From assembly GCA_965231765.1 (NCBI GenBank), contig OZ246887.1, positions 744,001-808,000 on the forward strand: 64,000 bases of DNA. The letters run 5' to 3'. The DNA comes from JAAXHF01 sp963665955 (lineage in GTDB: Bacteria > Desulfobacterota > Binatia > Bin18). Shown here one piece after another: positions 45,073-54,553 of this stretch. The stretch's first letter is position 1. Every line of letters starts with the position of its first letter. The translations under genes and the position numbers were made by a program. The notes under the pieces are model-generated. The model was given only the letters and a program-made list of their open reading frames with translations. It ran no database searches and was not told the DNA's origin.

Positions 45073-46260
45073 ATGCTACAGGGCAAGCAAGTTGTCTTAG
45101 GCGTCACTGGTGGAATCGCTGCCTATAAAGCAGCAGAGATCGTTCGTCTGCTTGTCAAAGCACAGGCAAACGTTCGGGTCATCATGACCAAAAACGCCCA
45201 AGAGTTTATTACCCCACTGACGCTCCAAACCCTGTCTGGTAACTCGGTTTCAACCGACACCTTTGATTTGACACAAGAGTCCGAAATCGGCCATATTCGC
45301 CTCGCCGATACGGCTGATCTGGTGTTGATTGCTCCGGCCACGGCCAATGTCCTTGCCAAACTCGCCAACGGCTTAGCCGACGACCTGTTAACAACCGTTC
45401 TGCTGGCCACAACCGCTCCCGTCCTCATCGCTCCAGCTATGAACGTGCACATGTACGCCCATCCGCTCGTTCAGGAAAACATGCAAAAGCTGGCCCGGAT
45501 TGGCTATCACATTGTTGAACCCAGCTCTGGAGAGTTGGCCTGCGGGTATCAAGGCACAGGCCGCCTGGCCGATCCGGCTGACATTGTCGAAGAAGTCCAA
45601 GCGGTCTTGACCCCAAAAGATCTGAGCACCGAGAGCATCATCGTCACAGCAGGGCCAAACTGTGAGCCGATCGACCCAGTCCGTTTCATCTCCAATCGAT
45701 CTACAGGAAAAATGGGCTACGCTATGGCACGCGTTGCCCAGCAGCGTGGCGCGCACGTGACCCTCGTCAGTGGGCCGACCTCGCTCGTTCCACCACGCGG
45801 GGTTGCTTTCCACAGCATACGCACTGCCTGCGAGATGCAACAAGCCGTGCTCAATGCCTATCCTCAAGCGACCATGGTCGTCTCCGCCGCAGCCATCGCC
45901 GATTACCGCCCAGCTGAAGTCGCTCTGCAAAAAATCAAAAAGGGAGACGGAGAATTTATGATTTCCCTTGATCGCAACCCGGATATCCTTGCTGGTCTCG
46001 GTCAACAAAAAAACGGACGTCTCCTGGTTGGTTTTGCCACAGAAACCGAAGATATTTTGCAGAACGCAAAACGCAAACTCAAGGGTAAAAATCTGGACAT
46101 GATCGTTGCGAATGACGTTACCCAAGAAGGGGCCGGTTTTGCCCATGACACCAATATTGTGACGCTCATAGACCGCACTGGACGTGTTGAGCCTTTAACC
46201 CAGATGAGCAAGGATGCAGTGGCACATGCCGTCTATGACAGGCTACTCAAGCTGAAATGA
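45073..46260 (+). CDS. coaBC: CoaBC bifunctional phosphopantothenoylcysteine synthetase/decarboxylase
   Basis: This makes 4'-phosphopantetheine for CoA. The CoaC half has G-G-I-A-A-Y-K-A, the active-site His near G-H-I-R-L-A, P-A-M-N-V-H-M-Y, and the catalytic Cys in E-L-A-C-G-Y-Q-G. The CoaB half has E-P-I-D-P-V-R-F-I-S-N-R-S-T-G-K-M-G and the C-terminal G-F-A-T-E-T-E-D. At 395 residues it is normal. Its 3' end overlaps the convergent thioesterase by 18 bases. CoA supply fits the CoA-rich content of the window. Confidence 0.96.
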   Translation: MLQGKQVVLGVTGGIAAYKAAEIVRLLVKAQANVRVIMTKNAQEFITPLTLQTLSGNSVSTDTFDLTQESEIGHIRLADTADLVLIAPATANVLAKLANGLADDLLTTVLLATTAPVLIAPAMNVHMYAHPLVQENMQKLARIGYHIVEPSSGELACGYQGTGRLADPADIVEEVQAVLTPKDLSTESIIVTAGPNCEPIDPVRFISNRSTGKMGYAMARVAQQRGAHVTLVSGPTSLVPPRGVAFHSIRTACEMQQAVLNAYPQATMVVSAAAIADYRPAEVALQKIKKGDGEFMISLDRNPDILAGLGQQKNGRLLVGFATETEDILQNAKRKLKGKNLDMIVANDVTQEGAGFAHDTNIVTLIDRTGRVEPLTQMSKDAVAHAVYDRLLKLK

Positions 46261-46656
46261 TGAACGCAACGATTGTCGAATTGCCTGCGGTAAACGGGTG
46301 ACCTTTCCCTCATCATCTACACACGCGTGTAACGTATGCCCTTCGGCGATAAGCGCATCGTCGGCCTGACGAGCGATTCGATAGCCAAAACGAGCACTCG
46401 CCCCTCTGACCTGCTCGACTTGAGTCGTGACGATAAGGACATCATCAAAGCGGGTGGGCACCCAATACCGACAGAACGCTTCACGTACCGGAAAGTGTAT
46501 GCCTTCAGCCTCAAACTGCTGATACGGCTTTCCCAAACTGCGCAGCAATTCTACCCTGCCCTCTTCGAACCAGAGAAGAAAAGCCGAATGATGGGCCATC
46601 CCAGCTTGGTCAGTCTCGGCATAGCGGACGCGCACGGCGTGGGTTGATTCGACCAT
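46243..46656 (-). CDS. Hotdog-fold acyl-CoA thioesterase (YbgC/FadM-like)
   Basis: This 137-residue hotdog protein has V-R-Y-A-E-T-D-Q-A-G-M-A-H-H-S-A-F, the family active-site region, then W-F-E-E-G-R-V-E-L-L-R. Start ATG 46656 follows TGGAGG; an upstream frame to 46761 overlaps another small frame. It probably hydrolyses an acyl-CoA; the substrate is unknown. Confidence 0.88.
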   Translation of the reverse strand: MVESTHAVRVRYAETDQAGMAHHSAFLLWFEEGRVELLRSLGKPYQQFEAEGIHFPVREAFCRYWVPTRFDDVLIVTTQVEQVRGASARFGYRIARQADDALIAEGHTLHACVDDEGKVTRLPQAIRQSLRSSFQLE

Positions 46657-46681
46657 ACAACTCGCCTCCATTAGAGGTTCC

Positions 46682-46771
46682 ATGAGTGGCGCCGAATGGA
46701 TCGCTCTCGGCATGGCGGCAATTGTCATTACCACGTTCGTGGTCTTTGCCTGGAGTCTCACCAGGCCCTAA
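46682..46771 (+). CDS. 29-residue single-helix membrane mini-protein (putative)
   Basis: An ATG at 46682, with AGAGG upstream, opens a 29-codon frame ending TAA. The product has a short polar head (SGAEW), one hydrophobic helix of about 18 residues, and a short W-S-L-T-R-P end. This is the plan of small membrane subunits such as CydX-like proteins, but no family match can be claimed. It is divergent from the thioesterase start (26-base gap). It may be a chance frame. Confidence 0.35.
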   Translation: MSGAEWIALGMAAIVITTFVVFAWSLTRP

Positions 46772-46826
46772 AACTGTACAATCGGGTGGGTCACGACCCA
46801 CCCTACACTTCTGACCAACTTTCTCC

Positions 46827-47606
46827 CTATTTCCCTTGCCAATTCGGTTTGCGTTTCTCAGCAAACGCTAACGGCCCTTCTTTGACGTCCTCGGAGTGAA
46901 ACATCTCTTTCAGAGCGGGATAGGAACCGGCTAACGCCTGATCGAGGGGCAATCCCAGCCCCTGCATCGCACACTGCTTGGTCGCCCGAACAGAAATCGG
47001 CGCACATTCGAGAATTTCACTCGCCCAACGGTGCGCTGTCGCCATCAGATCTTTGAGCGGCACGACCTCGTTCACAATACCAAGACCGAGTGCCTCTTGA
47101 GCCGTCATATGCTTGCCAGTCAGCATATAGCCCATCGCAACTTTGAGCGGCAGCTGACGCGGTAGACGATGCACGCCGCCGGCTGCTGCAGCCAGACCAA
47201 CCTTCGGCTCAGGCAGGCCAAGACGCGCATGATCAGCAGCCACAATAATGTCACACGATAGCGCCATCTCAAATCCGCCCCCCAGGGCAAATCCATTAAC
47301 GGCGGCAATCATCGGCTTATCAATGTCTGTTCGATCTGTGAGTCCACCAAAACCACCCTTTGGTGACGGTCCTGTGGGCATGCCCTTTGAAGCGGTATAC
47401 TTGAGGTCATTGCCCGCCGAGAAGGCTCGCTCTCCAGCCCCAGTCAGAATAACAACCCACACATTGTCATCGGCGATGGCATCATCCCAAATGCCCGACA
47501 GCTCAGCCGTGGCAGGCGGGTGGACTGAGTTCATCACTTCCGGTCGGTTCATCGTAATCGTGGCAATATGGTCCTTTTTTTCGTATAGGACATACTCGTA
47601 GGCCAT
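46827..47606 (-). CDS. Enoyl-CoA hydratase/isomerase family protein
   Basis: This crotonase-fold enzyme has N-R-P-E-V-M-N-S-V at the substrate entrance, the oxyanion-hole segments R-A-F-S-A-G-N-D-L-K and F-A-L-G-G-G-F-E, and L-G-L-P-E-P-K-V-G-L (the first catalytic Glu). The second catalytic Glu position reads G-L-A-A-A-A-G-G, typical of diverged family members. 259 residues, ribosome site AGGAGG before the ATG. The role may be hydratase, isomerase or lyase. Confidence 0.9.
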   Translation of the reverse strand: MAYEYVLYEKKDHIATITMNRPEVMNSVHPPATAELSGIWDDAIADDNVWVVILTGAGERAFSAGNDLKYTASKGMPTGPSPKGGFGGLTDRTDIDKPMIAAVNGFALGGGFEMALSCDIIVAADHARLGLPEPKVGLAAAAGGVHRLPRQLPLKVAMGYMLTGKHMTAQEALGLGIVNEVVPLKDLMATAHRWASEILECAPISVRATKQCAMQGLGLPLDQALAGSYPALKEMFHSEDVKEGPLAFAEKRKPNWQGK

Positions 47607-47695
47607 AGTTCCTCCTTGAGAATGGTAGCGGTAGATTGTGCACTCTGCGGCGTGCGGCTTGGATACTAGCGTCCGCCCATGCTAAAAGCAACAAA

Positions 47696-48433
47696 ATGGC
47701 CGCAGATGCAACTCCACTCGCAGGACGTATTGCCCTCATTACCGGCGCGGGCCGTGGTATCGGTAGAGCGACTGCCCTCCGACTTGCCAAAGCTGGAGCA
47801 GCGACTGTTCTTGCCGCTCGGACAGAAAGTCAGTTGCAGGAAACAGCCGAAGCGATACAGGCATGGGGCACCAAGACTCTCATTCTCCCCACCGACGTTA
47901 CCGACGATAGACAGCTCGAAGCATTAGTGGATCAGTCCCTCTCCCATTTCGGTCACATCGATATTCTGGTCAATAATGCTGGCGGTGGACCGCCTCGTAC
48001 ATCGGTTGTCAAAGCGCGGCCAGTGGACTGGACAGTGACCCTCCGCACCAACTTATGGGCGACGATGCTTGTCTCTAAGCTCGTTTTACCCGCTATGATA
48101 GCCCAAGAGTGTGGAGCTATCATAAATATCTGTTCGCAAGCCGGTCTCGCAGGAAGAGCAGGCGAAGCCGCTTACGCGGCGGCAAAGTTTGGCGTCAGAG
48201 GCTTTAACCAAGCCCTGCTTGAAGAAGTCCGTGAAAAAGGCGTCAAGGTTTCAACTATCTTTCCAGGTTTTGTAGATACGGTGATGATTCCTCCAAATAA
48301 ACAGCTCAACCGGAGCAAGATGCTCAGCCCACAGGATGTCGCTGAAGCCGTCTACAATATTACGGTTGCTTCCCCACAGTGCTGCCCAGCCGAAGTCGTA
48401 TTGCAACCACAGTATAATCCGCTGAAGGTGTAA
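47696..48433 (+). CDS. Short-chain dehydrogenase/reductase 1
   Basis: NAD(P)-binding T-G-A-G-R-G-I-G, N-N-A-G, and the catalytic Ser with Y-A-A-A-K-F (Tyr and Lys) are visible. The start is ATG 47696; a longer frame from 47636 lacks a ribosome site. The substrate is not known; it is 0 bp upstream of a second SDR, so both are co-transcribed. Confidence 0.9.
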   Translation: MAADATPLAGRIALITGAGRGIGRATALRLAKAGAATVLAARTESQLQETAEAIQAWGTKTLILPTDVTDDRQLEALVDQSLSHFGHIDILVNNAGGGPPRTSVVKARPVDWTVTLRTNLWATMLVSKLVLPAMIAQECGAIINICSQAGLAGRAGEAAYAAAKFGVRGFNQALLEEVREKGVKVSTIFPGFVDTVMIPPNKQLNRSKMLSPQDVAEAVYNITVASPQCCPAEVVLQPQYNPLKV

Positions 48434-49165
48434 ATGAATCTCAGCGGCAAAATTGCCCTTGTCACCGGCGGCGCAAAGCGGGTGGGCAAATCTATTAGCC
48501 AAGCCCTCGCTGCTACAGGCTGTCGCCTCGTCGTGCACTACAACTCGTCTCAAACCGAGGCTGAGACAACTATCCGGCAACTCCACGCTGCTGGCCACGA
48601 AGCAATCGCCCTCCAAGCCGACATCACCCAAGAAGCGGAGGTGGATCGAATGATCACAGCTGCCGTCTCACACTTCGGACAGATTGATATCCTGGTCAAT
48701 AATGCGGCGCTGTTCTACCGTACCCCGGTTGATACGCTTACGATTGAAGACTGGGAGCGGGTCATGGACGTCAATCTGACTGGAACTTTCTTGTGTGCCC
48801 ATAAAATTGGCTTACGCATGCGTGACTGGGGTTGGGGACATATCATTAATATTGCCGATGTCGCGGGTCTACGACCGTGGGCGGATTATATTCCCTACTC
48901 GGTCTCAAAAGCTTGCGTTCTTACTTTTACCCAAGGATTGGCCATGGAGCTTGCACCACACGTCATGGTCAATGCGGTTATTCCAGGTCCGGTCTTGTTC
49001 CAAGGAGATACGCCTGACAGCGTCCAGCAACGGGAAATTGACAAGACCTTAGTCAAACGGGCTGGTGCTCCAAAAGATGTTGCCCAAGTCGTCGTCTTTG
49101 TCGCCGAGTCGGACTATAGTACTGGGGCAACCTTCCACGTTGATGGGGGCAGGTCGCTCGTCTAA
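48434..49165 (+). CDS. Short-chain dehydrogenase/reductase 2 (pteridine-reductase-like)
   Basis: T-G-G-A-K-R-V-G-K-S-I is the cofactor loop with the basic motif of pteridine-reductase-like SDRs that prefer NADPH. The active site is V-S-K-A and Y-S-V-S-K-A (Tyr, Lys), and the C-terminal G-A-T-F-H-V-D-G-G matches FabG-like enzymes. It starts immediately after the first SDR stop. Confidence 0.9.
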   Translation: MNLSGKIALVTGGAKRVGKSISQALAATGCRLVVHYNSSQTEAETTIRQLHAAGHEAIALQADITQEAEVDRMITAAVSHFGQIDILVNNAALFYRTPVDTLTIEDWERVMDVNLTGTFLCAHKIGLRMRDWGWGHIINIADVAGLRPWADYIPYSVSKACVLTFTQGLAMELAPHVMVNAVIPGPVLFQGDTPDSVQQREIDKTLVKRAGAPKDVAQVVVFVAESDYSTGATFHVDGGRSLV

Positions 49166-49182
49166 GCAACTTCAGCGATAGG

Positions 49183-49866
49183 ATGAAACACAGCCTCTTC
49201 CTCGGCTATGCTCTCAGCCTGTTCGTATATGGGTGCGGCCCCTGTTGGGGTGAGTATCTCAGTATTCAGACACATCCCACTCCCACTTCTCCTGACATAT
49301 CCCCAACACCGCCTTCCGCTCTGCCCAACGCCGACTATTATTTACACTTGTGTAAACGTGGGCGGCAAGCTTCATCGGCCATAAGGCAAGAAGGCAGCCG
49401 AACAGTTGTTTTTGGGAGCTGCCGAAATCAGAACGACCAGATTCATCAGGCTGGACAGACTCAAAATGCCACCCTGTTGTTTCGCTTAGCGTGCACACCG
49501 CCGCTCAAGCCCGGCATTGCCGTGCCATATACTGGGGCCAGCTATGAGGTCATTCTCAAAACCTGTGGAGACACCTTATATGGCACTCATGCCGCCGGCC
49601 CTCTGCGTGCCTATGCAGAAGCCTACCAACTTGCCTTTACCTGGGAGAACCTGCAAACAGTTCGCAAATTTAGCGTCATTTCCTATCTCGACCATCTGAA
49701 GGTCAAACTGTTGTCCACCTCGGGTATTCTGCAACGTATTTGGGGACTCAACTCTCCGCATACACAAAAGCCGCTTGAGGTATTCAAACGCGAGGAAGAA
49801 CTGGCCCATGCCATCCACGAGATGTACACACTGGCTTTCCGTATCTTGGATGAAAATACTGGCTAA
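49183..49866 (+). CDS. Exported hypothetical protein
   Basis: This 227-residue protein has a signal peptide (to about residue 23) and a Cys-containing mature region with no recognised family. Several cysteines (C57, C78, C102, C125) could form disulphides in the periplasm. It is 18 bp downstream of the second SDR and 51 bp upstream of a symporter gene, so it is likely in the same transcript. Confidence 0.65.
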   Translation: MKHSLFLGYALSLFVYGCGPCWGEYLSIQTHPTPTSPDISPTPPSALPNADYYLHLCKRGRQASSAIRQEGSRTVVFGSCRNQNDQIHQAGQTQNATLLFRLACTPPLKPGIAVPYTGASYEVILKTCGDTLYGTHAAGPLRAYAEAYQLAFTWENLQTVRKFSVISYLDHLKVKLLSTSGILQRIWGLNSPHTQKPLEVFKREEELAHAIHEMYTLAFRILDENTG

Positions 49867-49917
49867 GCAACCTCGGACTTGCACACACCCATCCGCCACG
49901 GCTACGCTACGGGGTCC

Positions 49918-51531
49918 ATGCAACTGTATACCAAGATTCTGATCGGCATGGCCGTGGGGGCAATCATTGGCCTGACCCTCGGTCCCAATTCTCCCTGGCT
50001 CAGTCACAATCTGTACAAGATCACAGATGCCTCTCAGGCGCATTTCCAACGTGACCGTGCAGATGTAGACTCACTCGTCGCCTTTCCACAGGGGACATCT
50101 TTACGCTTCGTGGCTGAGGAAACCATCAGCGCATCCCGCATCGATGCCACCGAGCAGAGCGTTGATGTCCCAGTCTGGGTGAGAGGCTCTTTTTCTTTCA
50201 GCCGTGCATTGGCTTTGCATGACCCGTCCGGCGAGGTCCGCGCCAAGCTCGGCTCGCCCCAAATGGGTGGGCGGGTCGAGGGCTGGCTACATCTGTCCCA
50301 TACCCCACTCGCAAGCGGCGGGTTCGCCATTTCCCCCCAGCCTATTAGTCAGCTTGGCGATACGCTCATCTCTTGGCTGCAACCGATTGGCAAGCTTTTC
50401 CTGCGCTTGATCCGCATGGTTATCGTACCGCTTGTTTTTGCCTCGCTGCTTGTCGGTGTGGCGAGTCTCGGCGATGTGCGAAAACTCGGCCGTTGGGGGG
50501 GGAAAACACTCGGGCTGTACCTCGCAACTACCGCTATCGCCGTCACCATTGGACTCATATGCGCGAATATCATCCAACCTGGGAATTTTGTGGGCGAGGC
50601 TGATCGGATTTCCCTCTTGGCTCAATTTCAATCGGCGGCAGGCAGCAGAGTATCAGCCGCCGCCGAGGCACCGTCTACGACTGATACTATTCTGTCAATT
50701 ATTCCAACCAATCCAGCCGCATCGATGACAGAAGGTGATATGTTGCAGATCATCTTCTTTGCGCTTGTGTTTGGCGTCGCCCTGACGTTACTGGGTCCAG
50801 GCGAAGCAGCCCCGGTGGTGACTTTCTTTGACAAAATCCAACAGGCCATGATTGTTCTCATTCAATTGGTCATGGAATTGGCGCCGTTTGGTGTCGCTGC
50901 GCTCGTCGCTGAAGTGATTGGTTTGAGCGGCTTTAGCGTATTGCAGGCGCTGCTGGTGTACGGGCTGACGGTTGTCATTGGTCTGGCTATCCATGCAGTG
51001 TTGATCTATGGCGGTCTCGTTCAGGTCCTGGCCAAAGTTTCGTTGCTCACGTTTATGCGGGCGATCCGTCAGGCGCAGCTGATTGCCTTTTCAACATCTT
51101 CTTCTTCGGCCACCCTGCCTGTCTCATTGCGGTGCGCCCAAGAGCGACTCGGGATTAGCAGTCCTGTGGCCAGCTTTGTTCTGCCGCTCGGCTCGACCGT
51201 AAATATGGACGGAACAGCGATGTATCAAGGCGTAGCTGCCGTTTTTATCGCCCAGGTATTCCAGCTCGACCTGTCACTCCAAGCCCAGCTGAGTATTGTC
51301 TTAACCGCAACCATGGCCTCAATTGGAGCAGCAGGCGTACCCGGGGCAGGTATGATTACCCTCGCCCTGGTGCTGACAACGATAGGCGTACCCATGGCCG
51401 GCTTAGCTTTAATCCTGGGCATCGATCGTATTCTGGATATGTGTCGGACGGCGGTTAATGTGACGGGCGATCTGGCGGTGACCTCTGTTGTGGCAAAAAG
51501 TGAGGGGGAGGAGCTGAATCCTCAGCCGTAG
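49918..51531 (+). CDS. Dicarboxylate/amino-acid:cation symporter (SDF family) with large N-terminal periplasmic insertion
   Basis: The SDF/DAACS signature motifs are present: the serine-rich S-T-S-S-S-S-A-T-L-P, N-M-D-G-T-A-M-Y-Q, and A-S-I-G-A-A-G-V-P-G-A-G (helical hairpins), with about eight helices. The family imports glutamate, aspartate or C4-dicarboxylates with H+ or Na+. Between helix 1 (residues 5-22) and helix 2 (about 150-170) lies an insertion of about 110 residues (30-143), rich in strand-like sequence and without helices. The normal family has only a short loop here. The insertion has no recognised domain. The start ATG 49918 is weakly supported; 49879 is an alternative. Confidence 0.9.
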   Translation: MQLYTKILIGMAVGAIIGLTLGPNSPWLSHNLYKITDASQAHFQRDRADVDSLVAFPQGTSLRFVAEETISASRIDATEQSVDVPVWVRGSFSFSRALALHDPSGEVRAKLGSPQMGGRVEGWLHLSHTPLASGGFAISPQPISQLGDTLISWLQPIGKLFLRLIRMVIVPLVFASLLVGVASLGDVRKLGRWGGKTLGLYLATTAIAVTIGLICANIIQPGNFVGEADRISLLAQFQSAAGSRVSAAAEAPSTTDTILSIIPTNPAASMTEGDMLQIIFFALVFGVALTLLGPGEAAPVVTFFDKIQQAMIVLIQLVMELAPFGVAALVAEVIGLSGFSVLQALLVYGLTVVIGLAIHAVLIYGGLVQVLAKVSLLTFMRAIRQAQLIAFSTSSSSATLPVSLRCAQERLGISSPVASFVLPLGSTVNMDGTAMYQGVAAVFIAQVFQLDLSLQAQLSIVLTATMASIGAAGVPGAGMITLALVLTTIGVPMAGLALILGIDRILDMCRTAVNVTGDLAVTSVVAKSEGEELNPQP

Positions 51532-51627
51532 GCGGCAGCACCGGAAGTCGAAGGAGATTGAGCTGGAGGGACGGTTCGCGAACCGCCCTGCGCACGTCAG
51601 AGCCAGAGGAATTGGAAGCCTTACCAG

Positions 51628-52473
51628 TTAAGGCTCGGTCAGGAACTCACCAATAACTCGAAAATACTCGTCCCCACCAACGAGATGCAGATCGGTATGT
51701 CCCCCATCGCGTACCGCATGGAAAACCTTGGGCTGATTACCTAGCTCATACAGGTCTTTGCCTTGTTGATACGGAATGGTGCTATCTTGCGTGCCGTGGA
51801 TCACTAAAAGTGGGCTCTGAAACTGTGAGATCATACGGGCTGTATTCAGATCCTTATCAACCACAAAAGCTAAAGGCGGCAGGATACGCTTTCCCATGGC
51901 CCGCAGCGAGTAGAACGGAGCGAGAAGAATAGCTCGATCAGGCGGCTGTTCAATACCGGCAACGACAACAGCTGCACATCCGAGCGACTCCCCGATATAC
52001 ACGAGCTGTTTTCCGTTTGCCCAGCCCTTTTCCTTAACCACGGCAATCGCCGCCCGACTGTCGGCCAAAAAACCGGGAAGAGTTGCCTCGCCCTTGCTCT
52101 TCCCATACCCTTGATAATCAAACAGAAAGTGCCCGACCCCAAGCTGGTCAGATAAGAGTCGAGCGTGGTCGAGACGATGACCGATATTTCCAGCGTTGCC
52201 ATGAAACCACACGAACATTGCCTCTCCAGCCCCAGGCAAATACCAGCCATGCAACAACCGCCCGTCCGGTCCGCCAAACCAGACATCCTCATAGACAAAG
52301 CCATAGTCAGCTGGGGAGATATCAACCCGCCGATTGGGGTGAAACACCAGACTATTTTTTAACCACTCGACTGGAGCGCCAAAGAACGACAGGAGCGATG
52401 CCCCTATCACCCCAATTGATGTCCAGCCCAGCATTTTGCCCGTCTTGGTCATCTTGCTCGTCTCGGTTGTCAT
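51628..52473 (-). CDS. Alpha/beta hydrolase (BEM46/ABHD13-like), membrane-anchored
   Basis: The triad is visible: Ser in G-E-S-L-G-C, Asp in G-T-Q-D-S-T, His in G-G-H-T-D-L. The oxyanion segment is F-H-G-N-A-G-N-I-G-H. An N-terminal hydrophobic anchor lies near residues 18-35. This matches the widespread BEM46-type hydrolases of unknown substrate. The start is either ATG 52473 or upstream TTG; the ribosome site does not decide. Confidence 0.85.
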   Translation of the reverse strand: MTTETSKMTKTGKMLGWTSIGVIGASLLSFFGAPVEWLKNSLVFHPNRRVDISPADYGFVYEDVWFGGPDGRLLHGWYLPGAGEAMFVWFHGNAGNIGHRLDHARLLSDQLGVGHFLFDYQGYGKSKGEATLPGFLADSRAAIAVVKEKGWANGKQLVYIGESLGCAAVVVAGIEQPPDRAILLAPFYSLRAMGKRILPPLAFVVDKDLNTARMISQFQSPLLVIHGTQDSTIPYQQGKDLYELGNQPKVFHAVRDGGHTDLHLVGGDEYFRVIGEFLTEP

Positions 52474-52573
52474 GGCCAACTCAGTCAACTCCCTCTTTTG
52501 CTTGACAATTCATCAATCTCCAGTGTCTAATCGAGCGACCGCGGAGAGAGACGGTTAACAAAAGGAGGCAGTG

Positions 52574-53461
52574 ATGTCCACCAACAAAGTCATCATCGAG
52601 GTCCGTATTAATGAATACACGATGCGTGATGACAATCCACATGTGCCGTATAGCCCAGAAGAGATTGCCAAGGAGTCACTCGATTGTTGGCGCGAGGGAG
52701 CGGCCTTTATCCACTACCACGCCCGCAACCCGCAGACTGGTGCTCCATCCTCTGATCTTGCACTGTACGCCGACACGGTCCGCCGGATCAAAGCCCAAAG
52801 TGACTTAATCACCATGCCGACGCTCGGTGCCTGGTGGATGCCGTCTCCCGAAGCACGCATCTCACACATTGTCGAGATGGCCACAGATCCAGCCACCAAG
52901 CCTGACTGCGCCCCAATTGATATGTCCACGAGTAACGTCGACACCTTTGATCCTGTTACGAAACAGTACAAGACGGACGAAACCGTCTACATGAACACAA
53001 CCAAAACCTGGCAATACTTTGCGGACACCATCCGATCTGTTGGTGTCAAACCAGTCCAAGCACTATGGACGGTTAGCTCAGTCCGCAATACCCAAGCCTT
53101 TGTTGAAATGGGCGCATTTGAAGAGCCACTGTACACCGAAATTGTCCTGACCGAAGGCGGTATCCTGGCTGGTCATCCGGGTACGATTGCGGGCATGGAA
53201 GCCTTTCTTGATTTCATCCCCGAAACTCCCAACTGGCAGTGGGCAGTCATGTCCTACGGTGGGAACCTGTTCCCCGTTGCGGCAGCGGCAATGGAACGTG
53301 GCGGGCACGTGTCAATTGGCCTTGGTGACTATCATTATCGTGAAATGGAAATGCCAACCAATGCTCGGATCGTGGCCCGCATTGCCCAGATGGCGCGAGA
53401 GATGGGACGCGAAGTCGCAACGCCAGCAGAAGCGCGGGAGATGTTGGGGATAAGAGCCTAA
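52574..53461 (+). CDS. BKACE-family beta-keto acid cleavage enzyme
   Basis: BKACE enzymes (PF05853 type) cleave beta-keto acids with acetyl-CoA, for example 3-keto-5-aminohexanoate. The metal-binding H-Y-H-A-R lies near residue 48, with conserved E-V-R-I-N-E-Y at the start and I-V-L-T-E-G-G-I-L-A-G-H-P later. At 295 residues it is full length. ATG 52574 follows AGGAGG. The residues that set the substrate cannot be read off reliably. It overlaps the convergent TfoX-like gene by four bases. Confidence 0.88.
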   Translation: MSTNKVIIEVRINEYTMRDDNPHVPYSPEEIAKESLDCWREGAAFIHYHARNPQTGAPSSDLALYADTVRRIKAQSDLITMPTLGAWWMPSPEARISHIVEMATDPATKPDCAPIDMSTSNVDTFDPVTKQYKTDETVYMNTTKTWQYFADTIRSVGVKPVQALWTVSSVRNTQAFVEMGAFEEPLYTEIVLTEGGILAGHPGTIAGMEAFLDFIPETPNWQWAVMSYGGNLFPVAAAAMERGGHVSIGLGDYHYREMEMPTNARIVARIAQMAREMGREVATPAEAREMLGIRA

Positions 53462-53931
53462 GATATTTTACGTTTCTTCTTATACAACTCATCCCGCCCC
53501 TGGCGTAAATCAGCCCACACCAGCCCTTGTTCTGGCTCCACGTGGCCGCCCATGAAACGAGTGCTGGCCTGAACATAAGTGTCTATTTTCTCTTCATCAG
53601 CCAGTGCTTGGTCGCTAAGCTCCAAATATTCGCGCATGATGAAGTCTCCGCCACCGGGACGAAAGACGTATCCATCACCTTGCCCACACGCTTTGCTCAA
53701 CTGTTCCTGAGGCAGCCTCAGGGCCAAGGCAGTCCCAAGGACAAAGGAAAAAGGCTTTTCATCAATGTAGTAACACCGCCCGCCAAACATGGATTTGCTG
53801 CTCACTCCATGCACGGCCAAACGGGTCACCGCCTCGTCCAGAGTGAGCTGATGACGCGGGGGAGGCTTGCGCGGCCGTGGAGCTCTGGCCGTCGTCGATT
53901 TCGGCTTTCCTTTTGGCATGCCACTTCTCAT
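53458..53931 (-). CDS. TfoX N-terminal-domain protein
   Basis: This has a Lys/Pro/Arg-rich N terminus and a TfoX-like domain with S-M-F-G-G-R-C-Y-Y and F-V-L-G-T-A-L-A-L-R-L-P. TfoX domains occur in competence regulators and in stand-alone small proteins. No regulatory role is claimed. Confidence 0.75.
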   Translation of the reverse strand: MRSGMPKGKPKSTTARAPRPRKPPPRHQLTLDEAVTRLAVHGVSSKSMFGGRCYYIDEKPFSFVLGTALALRLPQEQLSKACGQGDGYVFRPGGGDFIMREYLELSDQALADEEKIDTYVQASTRFMGGHVEPEQGLVWADLRQGRDELYKKKRKIS

Positions 53932-54074
53932 AACATATCTGAGACTTTGCTGGCATACCTGACGCTCTGCTGGTATGTCCGAGACTTGCTTGCATCTCGC
54001 CCGTCGCCTATGCCACTATAGGCAGCCAGAGGAAATGCCGACGAGGCAATAGCTGCGAACCAGCCAATAGCCAT

Positions 54075-54515
54075 ATGGCAACCAAGAAAAAATCCACCTT
54101 CGCGCTGGGCATCAGCCTGCTCAGCCTAGTCATAAGCGGAATACCCCTGACAGGTCCGGACGTTGTCCAGGCACAAATTTATAAATGGGTGGACGCTGAA
54201 GGACGGCTCCATTTTTCGGATTCCCCGATCGGCAAAGCTGAAGCAGTAGATGCAGAGCTTCCCCCTGCTTCCGAGTTTATTTCACCGCGTCCCCCGACTC
54301 CGCCAACTCCTCCCCAGCAGACCGAACCTCAAGGCGAGGCACAAGATACCGCACAAGATACCGAAGACGCCACACCTCCCAGCCCACAAACGACAGACCA
54401 AGCCCAAGGCGTTGAGGAAGAGGAAGAAATCGGTATCGGCCAATATGGTCCATTTGGGAAAGATGGTCCAAACGGACCAATTGGCCTGGTTGACCCACAA
54501 GCTGGAAAAAAATAG
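54075..54515 (+). CDS. DUF4124-domain secreted protein
   Basis: After a signal peptide (to about residue 33) comes the DUF4124 pattern I-Y-K-W-V-D-A-E-G-R-L-H-F-S-D, then a long Pro/Gln/Glu-rich tail with a Gly-Pro-Phe-Gly-rich end. Function unknown. It lies 38 bp upstream of a CoA-transferase gene. Confidence 0.8.
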   Translation: MATKKKSTFALGISLLSLVISGIPLTGPDVVQAQIYKWVDAEGRLHFSDSPIGKAEAVDAELPPASEFISPRPPTPPTPPQQTEPQGEAQDTAQDTEDATPPSPQTTDQAQGVEEEEEIGIGQYGPFGKDGPNGPIGLVDPQAGKK

Positions 54516-54553
54516 TACAAAATACGCTCAAGCGTCCCAAAAGGAGGGATAGT

